Source: Phocoena phocoena
Lineage: Eukaryota > Chordata > Mammalia > Artiodactyla > Phocoenidae
Length of the DNA: 64,000 bases
Assembly: GCF_963924675.1 (NCBI RefSeq)
Contig: NC_089235.1
Coordinates: 58,516,520-58,580,519, forward strand
Direction of reading: 5' to 3'
Positions 1 to 10,427 of this stretch are shown piece after piece (position 1 is the stretch's first letter; every line of letters begins with the position of its first letter). Position numbers and translations under genes: made by a program. Below the pieces are notes generated by a model. That model was given only the letters and a program-made list of their open reading frames with translations. It was not told the origin of the DNA and did not search any database.

Positions 1-313
1 GTGGGGAGGGGGAAGGGTAAGCTGGGATGAAGTGAGAGAGTGGCATGGACATATATACACTACCAAATGTAAAACAGATAGCTAGTGGGGAGCAGTCACA
101 TAGCATAGGGAGATCAGCTCGGTGCTCTGTGACCACCTAGAGGGGTGGGATAGGGAGGGTGGGAGGGAGACGCAAGAGGGAGGCAATATGGGGATATGTG
201 TATAGCTGATTCACTTTGTTATAAAGCAGAACCTAACACACTATTGTAAAGCAATTATACTCCAATAAAGATGTTAAAAATATATATATATATATCCGTA
301 AAAAAAAAAAAAA
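1..313 (+). mobile_element. LINE-1 3' UTR and tail (cetartiodactyl L1), truncated by window edge
   Basis: This is the 3' end of a young cetartiodactyl L1: a G-rich 3' UTR block, then the typical end ATAGCTGATTCACTTTG, AATAAA at 264-269, and a TA-rich and poly(A) tail to about 313. Any part further 5' lies outside the window. Two G-quadruplex-type motifs sit inside it, at 3-24 and 142-167. No coding sequence remains in the visible part. The same terminal motif recurs at 28848-29211 and 25303-25352, which supports the family call. Confidence 0.9.
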
Positions 314-1322
314 GAGGCAGGTTTAGATACAACCCAGGGATTAAAAATTATGATGCGGTAGAATATTTAATAAAATGCACAAATGCATCATGTTATGTAA
401 AGGCAAAGGAAGGTTTACAAAACTTTTTTGCACGTTATGATTCTATTTTTCTTCATAGATATAGAATGAGTAGAGGCCAAAATATTTACAATGGTTATCT
501 TGGGGTGATAGGAGGCTGAAGATTTTATTTTTTTCTTCATTTCTGTTTTTTTTTCAAATATACTGCAGTGATTATGTATTACTCTTTGATCATAAAAAAG
601 GGATTCTTAAAAAACAAGCCTTGTCCATCCTAAATATTATTAGAAATCTGTAATAATGTCTCAGCATTGTACTGTAAAACCAATCTTGTTTTGTTTAAAA
701 GCAGAACAATACTATATATGAATTAAGTGGAAGAAAGAGCAATTAATGTATTTTTCAACATCATGACAATTCTGAAACCAAAGTACTCTTTTCTAAGTTA
801 TATTTTAATTGGTATAGTATTTATTCACTCTATTTTTGAGCAAAATTTGCATAATAAAATAAAATGATCTTGATTATGTTTTGATAAAAAGAAAATGAAT
901 TTTATTTAAAAAAACTTAAGCTTTAAAGTTTTTTTTAAAAAAAACTTCATATACAGCACAAGAATAATGTAAAGTAAAACTTTTAAAGCATTTAAAATAT
1001 CACTGCTCTTTAAAATCAACAGTTTTAATTTGCTGTCATGAACAACTTTATCCATATGACATTTTCTGCCTTTTCGATTGTTTTCTTGGGATAAATTCCA
1101 GAAATACTAGGTTAAAGAATATGAACATATTTATGGGTTTTGAAACATAAAGTAACATTTTCTTTTCCTGAAAAAGTTGCTCAATTTAAACTGCCAATAG
1201 CAAAGAATGTGTGCATATTACTTTGCAAACATCTATGTTCATACAAGGTTAAAATGATACTTAAAATTTTTACTTATTTAATAATATAAAAAGGTAGCTT
1301 GTTATTTTTTTCAATTTACATG
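314..1322. other. Unassigned AT-rich sequence
   Basis: I see no recognisable repeat, splice-framed ORF or RNA gene here. The stretch is strongly AT-rich with several A/T runs around 895-950. The 82-codon open frame that begins in the L1 tail runs into it, has no family resemblance, and is treated as chance. Confidence 0.5.
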
Positions 1323-1529
1323 TTTTTTTTTGTGTGTGTGGTACGCGGGCCTCTCACTGTTGTGGCCTCTCCCGTTGCGGAGCACAGGCTCCGGACGCGC
1401 AGGCTCAGCGTCCATGGCTCATAGGCCCAGCCGCTCCGCGGCATGTGGGATCTTCCCGGGCCGGGACACGACCCCGTGTCCCCTGCATCGGCAGGCGGAG
1501 TCTCAACTACCGTGCCACCAGGGAAGCCC
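1323..1529 (-). mobile_element. CHR-type tRNA-Glu-derived SINE
   Basis: The reverse complement reads from the tRNA-like head GGGCTTCCCTGGTGGCAC through A- and B-box-like segments to the conserved body and a poly(A), seen here as the T-run at 1323-1332. TTTACATG before it and CTACATG after it may be a decayed target-site duplication. The copy differs from its siblings at several positions, for example 'gtctcaactaccgtgc', so it is moderately old. Confidence 0.93.
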
Positions 1530-4500
1530 TACATGCTTTTAATAACCAGTGAGTTTGAGCATTTTCCAATATGTTTGTTTACTAATTATCAGCTGTCTTT
1601 TCACCTTTTTTTTTTTTTACCATATTAGTGTCTTGATGTTTTCTTATGGATTTTTATGAGCTCCTACAGATGAATTAACCCTGTTTTACAAATATTTTCT
1701 TGGTGAGTTTTAATTTTATATATATTTTTCTGCGATATAAAATTTTAAATTTTTTACAATTGAATATGCTAATATTATTCTTTATTCTTCCTATTCCTTT
1801 AGAGTCTAAAGCATTTCTATGCTTCCACAAAATCAATAAACATGTTTCTTAGATTGACCAGTGTAAACACGGATGTGGTGTGGTCTTGTCTTATACCAAT
1901 CTTGAAACTGGATTCATGATTCCATTTCACCCCTCAAAATACATACGGTTTTCACATGGTATTTCTATAGATATTGCTGTTCTTCCCCCCAGTTCCCTTT
2001 GTGTATGTCAAAAATCTCTTCTTTCTTCTCTCCTTTTTATTATTATTTTTTTTTTCAGTATCTGAAATCCTTTCTATTTCCTGAAACAATTCAGTGCTTG
2101 CTCCAATTTTGCATACTTACTCTGAGTTAGGACAATAAAAGCTCTTAATTTAACTGAACTTGATTTCCTAAATCTCAGCAAATAACTATTATTGCTCAGT
2201 CTTGCTCTTACGGTCTTATCCCATGCAGCTCTCAACAAAAAATGGTCATTTCTTAGGGGCAAATTCAACTGCTAAGAAAAACACATTTTTTTCCTGATTC
2301 TTACATTGATATTTTCATTATAGTATTATTATTAACATTTGATCCTTTGCTCTAGCTGTAATTTACTTTATATAACTTATGGAGTGAAACTGATTGTCTT
2401 TCAAAATGCTAACTAGTTTAAAAACATTCACTTAATACATATTAATTGGTTAATTAATTCACACTTATTGACGAGCTGGGTAAGGCCCTGGAGGTCTCTG
2501 CTTTTAGAAAACTCAGAGAAGGAAAGAGACATAGAAATAATTTGATACAATAAAATATGACCAGTACTCTAATAGAGAGTAAAAAATGTTATAGGAAACA
2601 CTGAGGTTGCTTAACAGAAATGGGAGGACAATGGGAAGGCTTTATAAGGTGACAAACTGAAGCGCAAGTAGAAATGGGGCAAGTGAATGAAACAACGTAT
2701 GGATCATCAGTACACCCCCTTGTTCCTTCAAGAAAGCAAAAATCCCTGCACACATCGAGAAGAAAGCCAACTGGAAGTATCTTCATTACTACGGCTTTGC
2801 CTTCCTGAAACTTAGGCAAGGGTAATACTCTTCTGTATTAATGCCTGGTTGATAAAATAATACTACAGTTTGACGAGACTATTATGCTGTTGCTGCTGTT
2901 GCTGCTGGCATGAAGGTAGATTTGCTCTTCCCCCAAAGCAAAACCAACAAAGTGGGATCGTTGCTAAGAGATTACTGTAGAGAACAATTAGCTTTAGACA
3001 AATCAATATAATTACAAATTTTTGATAGCAAGTATAAGGAGGAGATTTTGTAATGGTTTTGTAGTCTCCTAGTATCTTATTTTCAAGTTAAAACCACAAA
3101 TAACTGAAGCATCACTAGGAATCAAATGTCAAAGAATACATTATAATGTGTTTCTCTAAATAACATAATGTGGATCGGTTGGAGACATAAAGATTATGGA
3201 ATATCCTGTGCACAGAATAGAAAGAAGCTGAAAAAAATACTTTGTGTCTTGAAATATTCACAGAGGCTCACAGGGTATTTTTTAGAACACATTTTTTTTT
3301 CTAGCAGGCGCACACACAGAACCTAAATTTTATTTGGACATTGGCATAACAAGTAATAAATTATTTTTTGTTTGCAGAAGTACATATATAGATCTGCATT
3401 TGTGATTATTTGGTGAGTTTAAGAAAGTAACTATATAGAATTCCAAAGTTATACCATTTGTAAAATTGTTCAGGCCTATTCATAAAGACTTATTTCCTTG
3501 GGCTATCTTTAAAAACATATGTGTATGACTGTGTCTTTTTTCATACTTCACTCTTCTTATACATTGTGACACAGTAAGGCAATTAAAGAACCAAAGCAAA
3601 TGGTCCATCTACAAGGAGAAAAAAAGTGTACAATGAAAAAAATAACTTCCATTCATTTTTTTTCCTACAACAAGCAATTGTTTTTTCATACTACTTTTAG
3701 TAGAAATTTCTTTTTCTACTCTCTCTTTTTCATTTAAACTCAGAGTTGTTGAGGAAAGATACCGTACCAATGGAATAGAAATATAGGCTTGCTAGCTTAC
3801 AAAAATTAAAAATGATTTGTCTGGTGAGTTTGAAAATATGGAAACTGGCCACCATACTGTCCACCAATTCATTACGTACAGGCGTTTGCTTTAGGTGGAG
3901 GAAAAAGTAGCTCAAGAAGAGACTTATCAGAAAGATCTGAAATACAATTTTCAAACTTGTCGGGAAGTGCAGTACATTTTATGCAACCAAATAGAAAGCA
4001 ATTCATACATCTATAAATCCATGGAAAGCACAGCAGGTCCAGAAGGGGCACCGGTTACTAGCGATGTCTAGACATGGAGAAACTATGACCTCAGTTAGAG
4101 CAACCCAATATTTACTTTTCCTTTCCAAGGAGCAGTGTACCTCATGATCTCAGTATGCAGGGCAGCTGGGAGATGGGCAAAAAACAAATTCCACACTCGG
4201 TGGCAATCTTCAAACACAGTGAGGGCCTAGACATTCCAGAATTGAGGAAAGTTTTCATGAGGATACCTACTTAGACTGCATGTAAAAATACTTCTGTTGG
4301 AAAAGGCCTCTTTTTTTCTATTTATCGCGAGAAAAAGGTACATATCAAAATCAATTCATCTCTTTGAAAAAAAAGTGTTCAATTAATGAACTAATGAATG
4401 TTCCATACCACGAGGGGTGAAGAACATCTTTAAATATGTTTTGTATTAATACTGTGGATGCTCACTTTTGATTCTCTCTCACGTCGCCTCTGAATTGTTT

Positions 4501-4628
4501 GGATCAGAGTTCGATATCCTAAGATCAGGGCATTTTACGTTTGACCTCAATTTGACAGGTTTTGATGCCATTCAACCAAGTAGTTATTCATTTTGATTGA
4601 GAAATCATAGTAAATCACCTCCCCTTCC
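1530..4628. other. Unassigned AT-rich sequence, 3.1 kb
   Basis: There is no clear gene. A decayed L2-like piece may lie at about 2450-2640. A short (TGCTGTTGC) purity tract is at 2883-2908. The open frames at 2589-2819 and 3730-3954 on the minus strand have neither splice context nor a recognisable family and are treated as chance. Confidence 0.45.
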
Positions 4629-4719
4629 TTTTTTTTTTTTTTTGACATTAAAATCAGGATTCTGGGATTATACGGCTTCTGCATAGACTTGAATGATAGC
4701 AAGCAGAAGTTTTCTAAAA
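4629..4719 (-). repeat. Unclassified ~75-bp repeat with T-tract, copy A
   Basis: A 15-base T-run (4629-4643) is followed by a 75-base core that starts GACATTAAAATCAGG. The same core, with about 6 differences, occurs at 6347-6433, also directly after a T-run. Read on the minus strand, each copy looks like a short transcript ending in poly(A). I do not recognise the family and see no convincing target-site duplication. It may be a short retroposon, a fragment of an unlisted repeat, or a local duplication. Confidence 0.6.
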
Positions 4720-5033
4720 CTCCATCTTAAAGTGTCTTAGCATCTTAGCACCACCTAAGGGGTGCCACTTGTTTGCACAAACGCCACACTGAGCACTTCC
4801 TTTGGAGCTGTGCTGTCTGGGACCACAGGTTCTGTCATGCCAGCCTTCCTGGGGCTGAGGCCTGGGGCATTTCATGCCAGGACCTGAACTGTTTAATAAC
4901 AAAGGGGCTCCCTTCACATTTTTCTATATCTCATCAAACTTGTGAAACACTTTAAGCCAAAAACATATACCCCATCATGGTACTTAAGAAACACTGAAAA
5001 AAGTATAATAAAAAAAGAATTGAAAAAACAACA

Positions 5034-5232
5034 GGGCTTCCCTGGTGGCACAGTGGTTGAGAGTCCGCCTGCCAATGCAAGGGATACGGGTTTGTGCCCC
5101 GGTCTGGGAAGATCCCACATGCCGCGGAGCGGCTGGGCCCGTGAGCCATGGCCGCTGAGCCTGCACATCTGGAGCCTGTGCTCCACAACGGGAGAGGCCA
5201 CAACAGTGAGAGGCCTGCGTACCCCCCCCCCC
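5034..5232 (+). mobile_element. CHR-type SINE with C-run in place of the usual tail start
   Basis: The body runs from GGGCTTCCCTGGTGGCACAG to GAGAGGCCTGCGTAC. Where sibling copies read CCGC followed by poly(A), this copy has an 11-base C-run (5222-5232) and then an AC/AAC-rich tail. It lies about 450 bp from an inverted copy at 5681-5891. Confidence 0.93.
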
Positions 5233-5663
5233 ATACACACAAACAACAACAACAAAAGTAGGCCCACCCAACTAACCAATCAATCAACCAAATAAAAAAC
5301 AAAAACAGGTCTTTAGGAGTTACCAGCAAGGTGATTTTTTAATTTCGTTTCATACCAACATCATGCATATAAGGGAGGATGCAGAAATATGAGTATTACC
5401 CTCACACAAGAGCAGAACAGGCAATTGAGATGGGATTGTAAAGTCCAACAGTCAAGCAAGAAGGTGAGAGGGAGGCAACAGTTCTTTCCTCCGGCCATAT
5501 GAGGACAGAAATGGAGAGGAAGAAAACTGGGGGGCCCCGAGGGGTGGCTATTTTCTCTGAATATCAACTTACTATATTTGCATGGACTGGAGCCAAGTTT
5601 TTTAATGATGGCAGCAACACAACAAAATAACTTTGTTTGTTTCTTTTGTTTTTCATCCATAAT

Positions 5664-5671
5664 CTCCAAGG

Positions 5672-5680
<9 letters not shown>
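5664..5680. repeat. 17-bp target-site duplication, left copy
   Basis: CTCCAAGGCCATTCTTT occurs here and again, identically, at 5892-5908, flanking the SINE between them. It marks L1-type target-primed insertion. Confidence 0.9.
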
Positions 5681-5703
<23 letters not shown>

Positions 5704-5891
5704 GTACACGGGCCTCTCACTGTTGCGGCCTCTCCCGTAGCGGAGCACAGGCTCCGGACACGCAGGCTCAGCGGCCAGGGCTCACGGGCCCAGCCGCTCC
5801 ACGGCATGCGGGATCCTCCCAGACCGGGGCACAAACCCGTGTTCCCTGCACCGGCAGGCAGACCCCCAACCACTGCGCCACCAGGGAAGCC
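5681..5891 (-). mobile_element. CHR-type SINE with perfect target-site duplication
   Basis: The T-run (poly(A) on the minus strand) leads into the conserved SINE body and the tRNA-like head at 5870-5891. A perfect 17-bp duplication at 5664-5680 and 5892-5908 shows a relatively recent insertion. The antisense translations across it are repeat-derived and not genes. Confidence 0.96.
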
Positions 5892-6019
5892 CTCCAAGGC
5901 CATTCTTTAATGAAAGGAGTTATGGCTCAACATTTTCCTGTGAGTGAGCAGAGCTATGTTAACCTGGGGTTGGATTTTGGAAAGCAAGTGTGAACAGAAG
6001 CAGAAAGTATTGTTATAGG

Positions 6020-6235
6020 TTTCGGGGCAAGGCACTGTCCTCTGTGGATTTATAGTCAAAGATGGCAGGAAGTGTTATTGTCCCCTTGTCTTTTTTCACA
6101 ACTGATGAGGCCGAGGCCCATAGGGAAACTGCAATTTTCCCGCAGCCAAGCTTATGTCAAAGGAAAATAAAAAATGAGGAGATATGTCCAAAGTCACATA
6201 ACTCATGAAGAGTAAACAGGGATGCAACAGCTGAC
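6020..6235 (+). mobile_element. MIR-like SINE relic
   Basis: The order 'gatgaggccgaggcccata', then 'gtccaaagtcacataactc', then 'aacagggatgcaac' matches the core-to-3' order of mammalian-wide MIR, with strong decay. Confidence 0.55.
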
Positions 6236-6346
6236 ATTTTCTCGTTTATCAGGTGAGAGCACCAATCAGATCATGATTGACAGTTAAATCACCCATACAG
6301 TCTTTTTCCATGGTGGAGATAAGAATCGCCAATTCCGCCAGATCTC

Positions 6347-6440
6347 TTTTTTTTTTTTGACGTTAAAATCAGGATTCTGGGATTATACACGTTCTGCATA
6401 GACTTGAGTGATATCAAGCAGAAGTTTTCTAAACTTCTGC
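6347..6440 (-). repeat. Unclassified ~75-bp repeat with T-tract, copy B, ending in a perfect hairpin
   Basis: A 12-base T-run (6347-6358) precedes a core at 6359-6433 that is about 92% identical to the one at 4644-4718. The right end forms a perfect inverted repeat: GCAGAAGTTT (6418-6427), loop TCT, AAACTTCTGC (6431-6440). Copy A lacks the right hairpin arm because it diverges after TTTTCTAAA. Confidence 0.6.
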
Positions 6441-6767
6441 GCTGTCTTGAACTGGGGCTGGTGGGAGGATTTACAACTTACTAGGAGAATCTGCAGGTGT
6501 TTCCATTGACTGCCCAGAGAACTGCCCACCAGAGAACAAATCTGGTGTCTTTGTTCCACCCCTCACCTCAAACATTATTTCTGATTTTACTGAGGGATCT
6601 TTGAGTAATCTCCTGAAACATTTCTTTTTTTTTCCTTAGAGCTGGTATTTTTGCTTTTCTTAGATTTAGGATGAATAAAGCCTTGGTTTTAAAAAGACAT
6701 TTCAATCTCTCTTTGCCACAGATAAAAATACTCATATTATGTCTTAATAAATTCCAAGACCCTTAGG

Positions 6768-6925
6768 GGTTAAAAGCATAGCTTTGAGATGAGATAAATC
6801 ATGGTTGAAATCTCAGGGCTCCTTTTTCAGGCAATTGACCATACCTACCAGAACCTCAGAATTCTCTTTTGTAAAATAGATGTTGATGTATGTAAAAGCA
6901 TTTGACACAGCGTATTGTGTATTGT
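6768..6925 (-). mobile_element. MIR relic
   Basis: It reads 'aaaagcatagctttgag', 'cctcagaattctcttttgt', 'aaaatagatg', the order of a reverse-complement MIR, heavily diverged. Confidence 0.6.
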
Positions 6926-7084
6926 ATTTTAAAACTTATTTTGTACGTTCATTTAATCTTGTAGGAGTATTGTATGATTAGAATGAAGCTGATATTTTTA
7001 AACTATGTGTTGAGAGAGGGCTAAGGTGTGAGGATTGGGGGGTGCTGAGTTGGGGGCTGTGGAACCTGTCCAATGAGAGCAGCT

Positions 7085-7335
7085 TGGCTTATTTAATAAA
7101 TATTTATTGAGTATATACTATATTCACATTTTAGACACTGTGAAAAATAGAGAAAAATAGACAATGAACAAACCCAACAAAATCCACGCACACCCAGAGC
7201 TTTCATAAATAAGTAAATTAAGCACCATATTAAGGGTCACAAGCGCTATGAGAAAAACAAAACAGAGGAGGGTGATAGGGAGTGTGTGGGGTGCAATTTT
7301 TGAAGGAATAGTTAGGAGATGACTGCAAATAAGGT
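7085..7335 (-). mobile_element. L2 LINE 3' end relic
   Basis: 'taataaatatttattgagta', a TTAGACACTGTG block and a later 'gctatgagaaaaac...ggtgataggg' are the reverse complement of the L2 3' UTR. The element therefore runs on the minus strand with its 3' end at the left. Confidence 0.7.
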
Positions 7336-7339
7336 GATC

Positions 7340-8440
7340 TGTGAAGTTAGAATTCTGAGTTAAGAATTAAAGGAGGCGAGGGTGAGAGCATTACAAATAT
7401 CTGCACATGGAGTATCCAAGTTTCAAAATGAAAAGAGCAATCTGGACGTTCATGTGAAATCTTCTCATTAAAAATTAATTTAAATATTGGATGGGCCAAA
7501 CAAACAAAACATGCCAATAGACTGAATTTATACATAAGATATCCAATTTGTGTTTTCTGTAAAATTCAACCCTTCATCCATTTATTATCCATTTTCTGTG
7601 CAAAAATGTCAGTTCTGCACCCTATGGCTAATTCAACCCCAGCAACCCACTCTCTATCTTCCCCTCACATACTCCTCTTCGCTGCATGAGATACAGCAGT
7701 TTCTCGTGCCTTTCTGCTAGAACCCTTATGGTACATGCTTAGCATTTCATGTCTGAATGATGGTCCTGTGTCTGTTGCAGCTGATATTTACATTCTCAGC
7801 ACTAGGACTTGGGCAATACTTTGTGGGAGATTAAAAACGTGGGTGTATGTTGTGTACTGCCTACTGGGTTTTATTTTTCTGGCATTATTATAGGTATAAT
7901 TTGCCTTGGTTATTTACGTAGTAAACTTTACTGATTATTCTTATTATCACTGAATATTATCTAGTTGGAGATATTTAGCAGAAAGGGACAAGTAATATGC
8001 CTCTAGCTTGCTGGGTTGTGGTTTTCTTTCATTTGGTTGTTACTGAATGTCCTGATGGATCTAATTATCCCGATGCCATCAGTTCCTTATACTATGGGTT
8101 TCGTTTATTGTTCTAAGACCTTTATGTTATATCAGCAGATTGTATCCAAACTCTACTGGCATATTATTGTCTCTGAATCGGTTGGGTAGTTATGCCTTGA
8201 AAATTTATACCCCACTTAAAAAAAGAAAAGGAGTCCATATGGTTTTTTCTAGCTCCACTAGCTTTAATTGGATCAAAAATGGAAATGTTTATCATACTCA
8301 TCTCAGAGAGTGATTGATGGCACTCATGTTAATACAGGTTATATTGCATTACAGCAATTCTCTTGACAAAATCAATTTCTCTATAAGAAGAATTCTTTTC
8401 AGGCCCCAGCATACAAGTATACTTTCAAGTGATATTTCAT
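7340..8440. other. Unassigned sequence
   Basis: I see no gene or clear repeat. The 62-codon minus-strand frame at 7347-7535 overlaps the edge of the L2 relic and is not supported. Confidence 0.45.
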
Positions 8441-8560
8441 TCATTCATTCATCAGGGAAGGAATCAAGAAAGAGTTGACATTTGAGCAGAGCCTTTGAAG
8501 GATTTAGAGGACTGATAAAATGTGGGCTTGGGAATGGAAGAGAGAAAGGATATTGAGGGC
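8441..8560 (-). mobile_element. L2 fragment with (TTCA)n start
   Basis: Four ATTC units, then 'gttgacatttgagcagagcc', match the reverse complement of L2 3' sequence with an internal deletion. Confidence 0.5.
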
Positions 8561-8704
8561 TGAAGGGGCATTTTGAGAAACACATTAAATACAGAAAAAA
8601 AAATCTTACAACATTAAAAGATTTGTCAAAATCTTTTCTGTTTAAGTTCCAGCCCAAGTAAAATCTCCTTTGAGATGCCATGCACAAAACTTCCATACCC
8701 CCAA

Positions 8705-9195
8705 CTTCCAGACAGAATGAATTAGCACCCCCCCCTTAGAGCTTCTATCTCACTATCTTCCTTATAGTACTTAGATTATCTTATAATTGATTACATGCTT
8801 GTCTCGATACTAGCTGATGCATTACTTGAGGGTCAAAACCTGATATTCCACCTCTCAATTCAAGAATAACAGCGCAAGTATCATCTCATTTATTGAATGC
8901 CTACTCCAAGCTAGGCACTGTGCTAAGTAGTTTACAGACGTCAATGCCCGATAATCCTTGCTATGAAGAATACGATCACTTTTGCAGTTTTACAAATGAG
9001 ATAAATGAGTACTAATGGAGTGGGGACGCTTGCCCTGAGTTCCTTTACTGAGTGGCAGAGCTGGAGTGCCACGTAAGCACGTAGTATGGCTCCTAAGCAT
9101 GCAACCTCACCCACCAAGATGCTTTGCTTCCTTTTCCCTAGCTCAGTGCCTGGTTCATGCTAAGTGCTCAAGAACTGTCTGTTGAATAAAGAAAG
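8705..9195 (+). mobile_element. L2 LINE 3' end split by a MIR
   Basis: L2 3' UTR features are visible at 8705-8865 ('tatagtacttagattatctt', then 'cttgagggtcaaaac') and resume at 9128-9195 ('agctcagtgcctggttcatg', then 'gttgaataaag'). The MIR at 8876-9100 lies between them, so the MIR appears to have inserted into the L2. Confidence 0.7.
8876..9100 (+). mobile_element. MIR SINE inserted in L2
   Basis: 'atttattgaatgcctactcc', 'gctaggcactgtgctaag', 'ttttacaaatgagataaatg' and 'gagtggcagagctggagtgc' follow the MIR order from head through core to 3' end. Confidence 0.8.
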
Positions 9196-9650
9196 GAATG
9201 CATAAAGAAGAGTGTTTCAAGTGTATGATAGAGAGAAGTATGAAAAAAACCTGTAAGACTTCCTTCCGTGTGGTTAAAAACAAAAAATCTGTGCATCAGT
9301 GAAGAACCTTCATGGTGTTGGCAAAGTAAGCAACCTCCTGGAGTTTTCAAAATGGGATTTGCCCTGCGTGCATTTAAAGTAGAAAGTCCTCGGGGCATCC
9401 CTGCAACTGTGCATCCACCCAGACTTGAAAGGCAAGTCCCCCCACCCACCACCGTCCTTCTAATGATGATAGGACCTAGACCTACTCCAGAGGCACTACA
9501 TTGAGCCTTCTAAACAATTTCATCAGCATCATGCCCGATCCTTATTTCCTAAACAGTAAGAAGGAACCCTGACAACCAGATTCTGGAACACAGCCCAGGT
9601 CCCAACAGTGCTTGCTGCAACCAGGTTCCCATGATTTGCGACACGTGCTC
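9196..9650. other. Unassigned sequence
   Basis: No known repeat or gene is recognised. Overlapping open frames on both strands (9168-9452 minus, 9268-9504 plus) cancel each other as evidence for coding. Confidence 0.4.
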
Positions 9651-9654
9651 AGGA

Positions 9655-10080
9655 TGGATGACGGCGGGGTTAGCAAGCACTGCTGTAGAGGATACTGAAG
9701 TGAGGAGCGCGTGGGCAGAGTGAGCAGAAGAAACATGCGAACCGACAAGTTGGGGCCAGACAGGGGTGAGGAAGACACAGCTAGGAAACCACAGCAGCAC
9801 CCGTAGCGGCAGTGGCGGCGGCGGCGGCGGCAGACTAACCTGTTGGAGGCTATTTACTGTAAAGAGGGTTTGGCAGAACAGGGTTAGAGGAGGGATTTCA
9901 GAGGTGGAACCAGAACACTGGAGGTCACAGTGACCTGCTCGGTGAACACAGTCTGAGGCTGTTTCTGCACAGCCCAGCGACCGAGAAGTCAGCCCTGCTC
10001 AACAACTTTGAAACACTCACCCAGCCGACCTGATGTGTTTGGGTGCTCACTGCCGGCGAGTAGGTGAGTGCACGCAATAC
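9655..10080. promoter_or_regulatory. CpG- and GGC-rich pocket, candidate regulatory element or first exon
   Basis: In an AT-rich, CpG-depleted background this stretch has many CpGs (GACGGCGGGG, GCGCGTG, CCGACC, CCGGCGAG), a GGC triplet repeat at 9814-9830 and a perfect palindromic AGGTCA-CAG-TGACCT at 9922-9936. At 10061 it reads TAG|GTGAGTG, a near-consensus 5' splice donor. No TATA box or ORF supports a coding first exon. It could be a small regulatory island, an unannotated non-coding first exon, or simply unmethylated sequence. Confidence 0.35.
9922..9936. promoter_or_regulatory. Perfect palindromic oestrogen response element sequence
   Basis: AGGTCA CAG TGACCT is the full 15-bp inverted repeat with 3-bp spacer that oestrogen receptors bind. 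All twelve half-site bases match. Whether it is bound in any tissue cannot be seen from sequence. Confidence 0.6.
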
Positions 10081-10427
10081 TTTCTGTAACACAATCATAA
10101 GGAATGGAAAAATGAGTCACTCACTTCCAAATTTGTAACTTACCCATCAGAACTAACACAGTGATTGGCAAGTTTGCCTGAATAGCAATTCAGTGGTTTT
10201 TGCCTGTCTTCTCTTTACTTAAATGTCTTCTTTACTCATTCTTTTTCCTCTACTATTGATAACATCCAATATGTTGTCAAGGCATTGGCTGTGTAATGGT
10301 AAGTCATTATATCTCAAGTTCCCCTGAATCAGAATTCCCCAGAATGCATTGTAATGGAATCATATCATGCATTCAACTTGTTCAAATGTATATAATGTAA
10401 TTAAAAATGCATCAATCTTCCTACAGT

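Noticed and set aside
4914..5903. Long overlapping ORFs on both strands (up to 180 codons) around 5-6 kb
   Set aside because: They are translations through CHR SINEs and their poly-T or poly-A tails. The same peptide pieces recur at every SINE copy in the window.
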